Shown here: piece by piece, positions 54,567 through 61,500 of the stretch
How the letters are laid out: the number at the start of each line of letters is the position of its first letter
Position numbering within the stretch: position 1 is the stretch's first letter
DNA from: Nocardia nova SH22a
GTDB lineage: Bacteria; Actinomycetota; Actinomycetes; Mycobacteriales; Mycobacteriaceae
Direction of reading: 5' to 3'
Length of the DNA stretch: 64,000 nt
Assembly: GCF_000523235.1 (NCBI RefSeq)
Contig: NZ_CP006850.1
Location: 186,001-250,000 of the forward strand
The notes under the pieces: model-generated
Told to the model about the DNA's origin: nothing
Seen by the model: only the letters and a program-made list of their open reading frames with translations
Database searches by the model: none
Program-made: the position numbers and the translations under genes

Positions 54567-55196
54567 GTGAGTAAGCCAGCCGAGGGCAAATCCGACGTCG
54601 CCCGGGCGAGTGACGGCGGCGTGGACGCGCCGCCGCGCTGGCCGGCCGTGCTCACCTGGCGTGCACACGACGCATCCCGGATGGAATCGGTGCGAGTGGT
54701 CCTCACCGGGAACCGGATCCGGGCCTCCGGGCGCATCATCGCCGGTGACTGCGGCGAACATCCGGCATTCAGCGCGTCCTACGACCTGGTGACCGATGAG
54801 CTCGGCCGCACCAAGCGGTTGTCGTTGCGCAGTACCGTCGCCTCGGGGGAGCGGCACGCCTCGATCGCTCGGGACGAGGAGAACTACTGGCTCGTCGACG
54901 CCGGTAACACCCATGTGCGGTCGATGTTCGGCGGCGCTCTGGACGTGGACGTGGTGCTGAGCCCGTTCTTCAACACCCTGCCGATCCGGCGCTTCGGACT
55001 CGCGCACATCACCGAGGACGTGCAGGTCCCGGTGGTGTACGTGCGGGTGCCGGATCTGCTGGTGGCCGAGGCGATTCTCACCTACAGCAGCGGGGCCGAC
55101 GGCATCCATGTGCTGTCCCCGGTGTCGAGTGCCACCGTCACCGTCGACGACGACGGATTCGTGCTCGACTATCCGGGTCTGGCGCAGCGGTTCTGA
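54567..55196 (+). CDS. Putative glycolipid-binding protein
   Basis: 209 residues. The family block (glycolipid-binding, DUF1089-like) is clear: LTGNRIRASGRIIAGD, DEENYWLVDAGNTHVRSMFG, DVDVVLSPFFNTLPIRRFGL and QVPVVYVRVPDLLVAEAILT. A beta-barrel that binds hydrophobic ligands is predicted; no signal peptide. The start is GTG 54567 (MSKPAEGKSD). The gene converges on tyrA with no intergenic space. Function beyond the family name is not established here. Confidence 0.75.
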   Translation: MSKPAEGKSDVARASDGGVDAPPRWPAVLTWRAHDASRMESVRVVLTGNRIRASGRIIAGDCGEHPAFSASYDLVTDELGRTKRLSLRSTVASGERHASIARDEENYWLVDAGNTHVRSMFGGALDVDVVLSPFFNTLPIRRFGLAHITEDVQVPVVYVRVPDLLVAEAILTYSSGADGIHVLSPVSSATVTVDDDGFVLDYPGLAQRF

Positions 55197-56147
55197 TCAG
55201 TCCAGCGCGCGGATCACACCGCCGCGCTGCCCGGCCTCACGCAACCGTTCCAGCCAGTTCTCGTCACCCGGCCGGATATCGGTGATGTCCCAGCGCCGCA
55301 GCGTGTCGTAACGATCGCGTTCGCTGTATCCCGCGTCGATCAGCTCGCCCAGGGAGCCGTCGGCGCGCAGGCTGTCGCGGGCGGCGGTGAGCAGGCGCAG
55401 CGCATCGTCGAGCGCCTCGGTCAAGGCGGGGGCATTGGGTTCGCAGATGGCGCGCACCAGTTCCGGGGCGGTGGCCGCGACCCGGGTGCCGTCGCGGAAG
55501 GATCCCGCGGCCAGGCCCAGGGCCAGATCACCGCCCGCCGCCCCCGCGACCGCCAGTGCCTCGGCGAGGACGTGCGGCAGATGCGAGATGCGGGCCACCG
55601 CCCGATCGTGTTCGGCGGCGACCACCGGAACCACCACCGCACCGCAGTCCAGCGCCAGCCGCGCCACCCGGGCCCAGGGTTCGGCGCGGGTGCCGGGATC
55701 GACGCCGACGGCCCAGGCGGCATCGCGGAACAGGTCGGGAGACGATGCGGCCCAGCCGGATTCGGCGGTGCCCGCCATGGGATGCCCGCCCACGTAGTAC
55801 GTCCCGAGTTCCTGACGGTGCACCTCGGCGCGCACCGGTTCCTTCACGCTCACCACATCGGTCAGCGGGCAGCCGGGCGCGAAGGTTCGCACATCCGCGA
55901 GAACGGTTTCGACGGCGGGCATCGGCACCGCGAGCACGATCAGCGCGTTCTCGTCGGCGGCCCGGCCCAGCACCGCGGCGATATCGGATCCGGCGTCGAA
56001 TCCGTCGGCGCGAGCGGCGCGTGCGCCCGTTTCCGACCGGTTGTAGGCCCAGGCCCGGTAGCCGGCCGCGACGGCCGCGCGCAGCAGCGATCCACCGATC
56101 AAACCCGTACCCAGAACGCACACCGAGGAATTCCGATCGACAGTCAC
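55197..56147 (-). CDS. tyrA: Prephenate dehydrogenase TyrA
   Basis: 316 residues, NAD-dependent tyrosine biosynthesis. It has Rossmann VCVLGTGLIGGSLLRAAVAA, LIVLAVPMPAVETVL, CPLTDVVSVKEPVRAEV, the catalytic His in YYVGGHPMAGTAESG, and the C-terminal helical dimer domain. No regulatory ACT domain is present. The start is GTG 56147 (MTVDRNSSV); upstream in-frame starts overlap the divergent gene at 56206. A conserved neighbour of the tadA operon in mycobacteria. Confidence 0.92.
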   Translation of the reverse strand: MTVDRNSSVCVLGTGLIGGSLLRAAVAAGYRAWAYNRSETGARAARADGFDAGSDIAAVLGRAADENALIVLAVPMPAVETVLADVRTFAPGCPLTDVVSVKEPVRAEVHRQELGTYYVGGHPMAGTAESGWAASSPDLFRDAAWAVGVDPGTRAEPWARVARLALDCGAVVVPVVAAEHDRAVARISHLPHVLAEALAVAGAAGGDLALGLAAGSFRDGTRVAATAPELVRAICEPNAPALTEALDDALRLLTAARDSLRADGSLGELIDAGYSERDRYDTLRRWDITDIRPGDENWLERLREAGQRGGVIRALD

Positions 56148-56205
56148 GGAATCAGATTCCCATACGACTTCAACATTTACGCCGAAGCCGACTACCGTTG
56201 CGGCC

Positions 56206-56742
56206 ATGGCACAGCGCTCGAGCACGAACAGGGCCGCGTCGGACGATTACGACGACGTGGAAGGGTTCGCCGTGGCGGTTGTCCGCGAGGACAGCACATG
56301 GAAATGCACCCCGCTCAGCGCCGAGGCGCTGAACAGCCTGTCGACGGCCGAGGACGAGTTGCGCGAGTTGCGCAGCACCGGCGCGGTCTTCGGTCTGCTG
56401 GACGTCGACGACGAGTTCTTCATCGTCCTGCGACCGGGCCCCACCGGCAGTCGCCTGCTGATCTCCGATGCGACGGCCGCGATCGACTACGACATCGCCG
56501 TCGAGGTCCTCGAGGCGTTGAATATCGAGGTTCCCGACATCGACCCCGACGAACTCGACGACATCGAGCCGTGGGAGGAGGGCGACCTCGGCGTCCTGGC
56601 GGATCTTGGCCTGCCCGAGCCGGTGCTGAGCGTGATCCTCACCGAAACCGATCTGTATCCGGACGAGCAGCTCGGCATGATCGCGCAGCGCCTCGGTTTC
56701 GCCGACGAATTCTCCGCGGCCTTGGACAAGCTGCACCGTTGA
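56206..56742 (+). CDS. tRNA adenosine deaminase-associated protein
   Basis: 178 residues, strongly acidic. Characteristic segments are GFAVAVVREDSTWKCTPLSA, ELRSTGAVFGLLDVDDEFFI and DLYPDEQLGMIAQRLGFADE. Found next to tadA across actinobacteria (Rv3753c-like), with the stop overlapping the tadA start. It presumably assists or regulates TadA, but no biochemical role is visible in the sequence. Confidence 0.85.
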   Translation: MAQRSSTNRAASDDYDDVEGFAVAVVREDSTWKCTPLSAEALNSLSTAEDELRELRSTGAVFGLLDVDDEFFIVLRPGPTGSRLLISDATAAIDYDIAVEVLEALNIEVPDIDPDELDDIEPWEEGDLGVLADLGLPEPVLSVILTETDLYPDEQLGMIAQRLGFADEFSAALDKLHR

Positions 56743-57212
56743 GCCCGGCGTCTCCCGGGACAACGGACGAGGACCTGATCCGCACCGCGCTCGCCGCGGC
56801 CGCGGCCGCCGACCCGCGCGATGTGCCGGTCGGCGCGGTGGTCTTCGATGCGCACGGCCGCGAGCTGGCACGGGCGAGCAATGCCCGCGAGGCGCTGGGC
56901 GACCCCACCGCACATGCCGAGATCCTGGCGCTGCGCCGTGCGGCCGAGGTGGTCGGCGACGGCTGGCGGCTCGAGGGCACGACCCTGGCGGTGACGCTGG
57001 AACCCTGCACGATGTGCGCGGGAGCCCTGGTCCTGGCCCGGGTCGGCCGCCTGGTCTTCGGAGCCTGGGAACCCAAGACCGGCGCGGTCGGCTCGCTGTG
57101 GGATGTGGTCCGTGACCGGCGTCTCAACCACCGCCCCGAGGTCCGCGGCGGTGTGCTCGAATCCGAATGCGCCGCCGTCCTGGACGCCTTCTTCCGCACC
57201 CACCGCCCCTGA
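56739..57212 (+). CDS. tadA: tRNA-specific adenosine deaminase TadA
   Basis: 157 residues. It converts A34 to inosine in tRNA-Arg(ACG), which is present in this window at 33403. The zinc-site motifs are THAE (His59, Glu61) and LEPCTMCAGALVLARV. Substrate-site residues lie in VPVGAVVF. The start is TTG 56739, overlapping the previous stop (TTGA), so the two genes are coupled. A few residues before ATDEDLIR differ between actinobacteria; the exact start cannot be proven. Confidence 0.92.
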   Translation: MSPASPGTTDEDLIRTALAAAAAADPRDVPVGAVVFDAHGRELARASNAREALGDPTAHAEILALRRAAEVVGDGWRLEGTTLAVTLEPCTMCAGALVLARVGRLVFGAWEPKTGAVGSLWDVVRDRRLNHRPEVRGGVLESECAAVLDAFFRTHRP

Positions 57213-57258
57213 CCACCCGATTTCGGTTTCGATGGGCCGGTCCGGTAAAGTCACCTGC

Positions 57259-57349
57259 GGTGGCGTGTCCGAGCGGCCTAAGGAGCACGCCTCGAAAGCG
57301 TGTGTGGGGTAACCCCCCACCGAGGGTTCAAATCCCTCCGCCACCGCCA
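57259..57349 (+). tRNA. tRNA-Ser (anticodon CGA)
   Basis: A class II tRNA with a long variable arm. The acceptor GGTGGCG pairs with CGCCACC, the anticodon loop is CTCGAAA, the T-arm contains GTTCAAATC, and the CCA is encoded (57347-57349). Confidence 0.96.
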
Positions 57350-57350
57350 G

Positions 57351-57382
57351 AACTCCCCATCCCCACGGATGGGGAGTTTTTT
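57351..57382 (+). terminator. Textbook intrinsic terminator after tRNA-Ser(CGA)
   Basis: AACTCCCCATCC / GGATGGGGAGTT with a CCAC loop and a following T-run, starting two bases past the tRNA. Confidence 0.95.
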
Positions 57383-57803
57383 CATGCCGGGAATTGGCTC
57401 ACATCCGCCGCGCGTTTGGGACAACTGCTGGTCGGAGGGGGTGTACGGCGATTTCGGGATGGTTTGCCGCGCGCTCGAGCGGTGGTGGACCGCAAGGTAA
57501 TTCAATATTTGCTCACGGCTCGCGAGATGTGTCCAGCGCCTCATGTCTGTCGCGTAATAGCCGTCTTATATGTGAAAAAGTCGACGGTTCTCGGGGAGCC
57601 GTCCAATCGCCCGAGGTTTGCCTGCTGTTCGGATCGGTGCTGCGGGCTCGCGGATTGTCGGACCGCCATGTTTTACTGCAGGTTACCGGCTGGTAGTAAA
57701 CCTTGCCTGCCGCGTCGAAAGAAGTTGGCCTAGCGACCGGTTCGGGGACCGGCCGTCCCGCCGGCACCGTCGGCGGTATCGGATCGGATGAGGAACAACA
57801 GTT
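57383..57803. other. 421-bp intergenic region upstream of the GNAT gene
   Basis: No gene-like frame is convincing. It contains an imperfect inverted repeat around 57583-57603 (GACGGTTC ... GGAGCCGTC) and AT-rich stretches, probably the promoter of the acetyltransferase and perhaps of the polyketide synthase. Confidence 0.4.
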
Positions 57804-58424
57804 TTGAGCAAACCGGAGCGTCCGGTCGTGCGAACCGCGACGCGTGACGACATCGCGGGGATGGTGCGTGTCCTGGCGATGGCCTTCGCCCACGACGATC
57901 CGATCGAGGAGTACGTCTTCCCCGACGAATCCGTGCGGCACCGCCGCGCACCGCGCATGTTGCGGACGATGATCACGCAGCGCTTCCTGCCCGCCGGCGG
58001 CGCCGAGGTCGCCGAACTCGACGGCCGCATCGTCGGCGTCCTGCTGTGGTACCCGGACGGTTACCGGCCCGGCGGCATGCGGGAATTCCTCGCCGGACCG
58101 GCATTTCTCGCCGCCATGGGCACGGCGGTGGGCCGCGGTATCGAGGTCGATCGGATGATGGATCGCGCCAGCCCGGCGGAACCGCATCTGTTCAACGTCT
58201 ATCTCGGCACCGATCCGTCACTGCAGCGCAGCGGCGTCGGACGCGCGCTGTACGAGTCCTTCACGCACAAGGCCGACAGTCAGGGACTGAGCCTCTGCGG
58301 AATCTGCAAGGACGACAACATCGCGTACTACGAGTTCTACGGCGCGGAGCGGGTCGGCACCGTGCGCCTGGGAACCGACGGTACCGAGATGAACGTCATG
58401 GTTCGCCGCCCACGCCCCCTGTGA
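57804..58424 (+). CDS. GNAT-family N-acetyltransferase
   Basis: 206 residues. The acetyl-CoA-binding motif A is NVYLGTDPSLQRSGVGRALY, preceded by GRIVGVLLWYPDGYRPGG (strand 4) and followed by GICKDDNIAYYEFYGAERV. The start is TTG 57804, with GAGGA upstream. It is 90 bp before the polyketide synthase and on the same strand. It could acetylate the polyketide or a precursor, protect the producer, or be unrelated. Confidence 0.82.
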   Translation: MSKPERPVVRTATRDDIAGMVRVLAMAFAHDDPIEEYVFPDESVRHRRAPRMLRTMITQRFLPAGGAEVAELDGRIVGVLLWYPDGYRPGGMREFLAGPAFLAAMGTAVGRGIEVDRMMDRASPAEPHLFNVYLGTDPSLQRSGVGRALYESFTHKADSQGLSLCGICKDDNIAYYEFYGAERVGTVRLGTDGTEMNVMVRRPRPL

Positions 58425-58513
58425 GCGGTGGGTGTGCGGCCGTGGGGTGAAATCGGCCGCGCACCCGAATTGCCCTGGGGGGTGAAGATATTCGAGTCGC
58501 GCAGGAGCTTGTC

Positions 58514-61500
58514 GTGGGTGTGAATGCAATGAACAGCGAAGACGATATCGCGATCGTCGGAATCGGATGCCGGTACGCCGGTGGGATCGATTCACCGGAG
58601 TCGTTCTGGGACTTCGTGATCAACAAACGCGACGGCGTCACCGAGATTCCGGCGGACCGCTGGGACTGGCGGCGCTACTACGATGCCGACCGGCGCACGC
58701 CCGGCCGGATGTACACCAAGCGGGCCGCCTTCATGACCGGCGATCCGTGGGAGTTCGACCCGGACTTCTTCGGCATCTCCCCGCGCGAGGCCGCGGCGAT
58801 GGACCCGCAGCAGCGGCTGGTGCTGGAAGTGGTGTGGGAGGCGCTCGACGACGCGGGTGTGGCCGGTCGGAGCGCCGGTTCCGGCCTCGGGGTCTACATC
58901 GGCGCCTTCACCCTCGACCAGCTGGCGGTATCGGTCGGCGGACCGGCGCTGCCACATGTCGACATGCACACCGCCGCCGGCGCCTCCTACACGATGCTGT
59001 CGAATCGAATCGCCTACGCGCTCAACCTGACCGGCCCCGCGGTGACGGTCGACACCGCGTGCTCGTCCTCGCTGGTCGCCCTGCATCTGGCCTGCCAGGC
59101 CATCGCGAGCGGGGACTGCGAATACGCCCTCGCCGGTGGTGTGACCGTGATGGCGCAGCCGGAACCGTTCGTATCCATGTGCAAGGGCGGATTCCTGGCC
59201 GCCGACGGCCGCAGCAAACCGTTCGACGCCGCGGCCGACGGCTACGGCCGCGGTGAGGGCGCGGGCATCGTGGTGCTGAAGAAGCTGGCCGACGCCGAAC
59301 GCGACGGCGATCGGGTGTACGCCGTGGTCAAGGCCACCGGATCGAATCAGGACGGTCGCACCACGGCCATCACCGTCCCCAATGCGGACTCTCAGGAAGC
59401 GCTGGCCAAGACCGTGATCGAGCGCTCCGGAATCCCGGCGCACGAGATCACGTACGTGGAGGCGCACGGCACCGGCACCCCGGTGGGTGATCCGCTCGAG
59501 CTGCGTGCGATCGGCCGGGCCTACGGCGCCGCGACCGGTCGACAGCGTCCGGTCGGCGTCGGATCGGTCAAGGCGACGCTGGGACATACCGAGGCCGCCT
59601 CCGGTATCGCGAGTGTCATCAAGTCGGCACTGGCCATCACCCATCGCACCATCGCCCCGCAGGGCTGGCTGGACACCCCCAATCCCGATATCCCGTTCGA
59701 GGAACTGGGCATCCGCCTGCAGACCGAGGCCGAGCCGGTGGGCCCCGAGGTGGAGCGAATGACCGTGGCTGTCAACGGTTTCGGGTACGGCGGCACCAAC
59801 GCGCACGCGATTCTGCAGGAGTACCGCAGCGACGCCGAATCCGACCGGGCGCCCAGGCATTTCGGAGTTCTCCCGCTGTCCGCGCGCACCGAAAACGCCG
59901 TGCGCCAACTGGCCCGCGGGGTCACCGAGCTGATCGCCGAGGGCGCCGATCCCGGCCGGCTCGCCGAGGCCGCGTGGCGCCGCCGTCAGCATCACAACCA
60001 CCGCGTCGGGGTGACCTTCGGCGACGACACCGAACTGGTCCGGGCCCTGGTGGAACTGGCGAGCGGGGAGGGGCGCGTCGGCCGCACCGTCGCCAAGCGC
60101 ACCGCCGAACCGGTCTACGTGTTCACCGGCATGGGCCCGCAGTGGTGGGGTATGGCGCGTGAACTGCTCACCACCGCAGGCACTTTCGCCGACGAGGCGC
60201 GACGCATCGACGCGGTGTTCACCGAGATCGCGGGCTGGTCCATCGTCGAGGAGATGCTGCGGCCGGAGGAGGAATCGAAGGTCACCTCGACCGCGATCGC
60301 GCAACCGGCGAACTTCCTGGTCCAGGTCGCATTGCACGCGGCCCTGCGGGAGTACGGGATCGAGCCCGCGGTGGTGGTCGGTCACAGCGTCGGCGAGGTG
60401 TCGGCGGCCTATGTGACGGGGATGCTGTCGCTGCGGGACGCGCTGCTGGTGAGCTACCACCGGGCCCGGTTACAGGCCACGACGGCCGGATCGGGCGGAA
60501 TGCTCGCGGTCGGCCTGGCCGCCGAACAGGCCCGCGAGCTCATCGCCGGGGACGCCTCGGTCGATGTCGCCGCGATCAACTCACCCTCGGCGGTCACCCT
60601 GGCCGGTGATGTCGACCGGCTCGACGAGATCGCCGAAAAGCTCACCGCGGACGGTGTTTTCGCGCGCCGACTGCAGGTCGAGGTGCCGTATCACAGCCAT
60701 CTCATGGACCCGATCCTGGACGAACTGCGCACGGTCCTGGCCGGGCTCACCGTCGCGGAACCACGAATTCCGTTGTACTCCACGGTGACCGGCGAACAGG
60801 TCACCGCCGCCGACTGGGATGCCGAGTACTGGTGCGCGAACGTGCGGCAGCCGGTGCGATTCGCCGATGCGATCAGCGCGCTGGTGAGTGCGGGCAACCG
60901 GGTGTTCCTCGAACTCGGACCGCATCCCGTGCTGGGCGCCAATGTCCGCGAAATCCTCATCGGCGCGGGCGAAACCGGCACCAGCGTGGCCACGCTGCAC
61001 CGCAAGCAGCAGGACGCCGACAGCCTGCGGCAGACCCTGGCCGGGTTGTACGCCGCCGGAGTGCTCGACATCGACCGGCTGTTCGGCGAGACACCGGACG
61101 CCACACCGCATATCGACCTGCCGCGCTATCCGTGGCAGCGCACCCGGCTGCGCAACGAACTCCCCGAATTCCGGCTGCTGCGCCACGGCACCCCCGACGC
61201 GCATCCGATGCTCGGCGATCAGCACCCCGACGAGGCCGGAACCTGGCGGGTGGAGCTGTCGCTCGCCGCACTGCCGTGGCTGGCCGACCACGTGGTGGGC
61301 GGAACCCGGATCCTGCCTGGTGCGGGATATCTGGACGCCGCGCTGAGCGCCGCCGCGGTGCGCACCGAATCGGACCAGGTGGCGGTGGCGGACGTGCGGT
61401 TCGTCGCACCGCTGGTCGTCGACGAGGGCGAGGCGCCGATCGTCGAACTCCACGTGGAGGATTCGACCCGCCGGTTCACCATCCGTTCGCGCGGTGCGGC

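Noticed and set aside
55572..57212. 546-residue plus frame joining the antisense of tyrA to tadA
   Set aside because: The true tadA starts at TTG 56739; the upstream 390 residues are shadow of tyrA and of the acidic gene at 56206.
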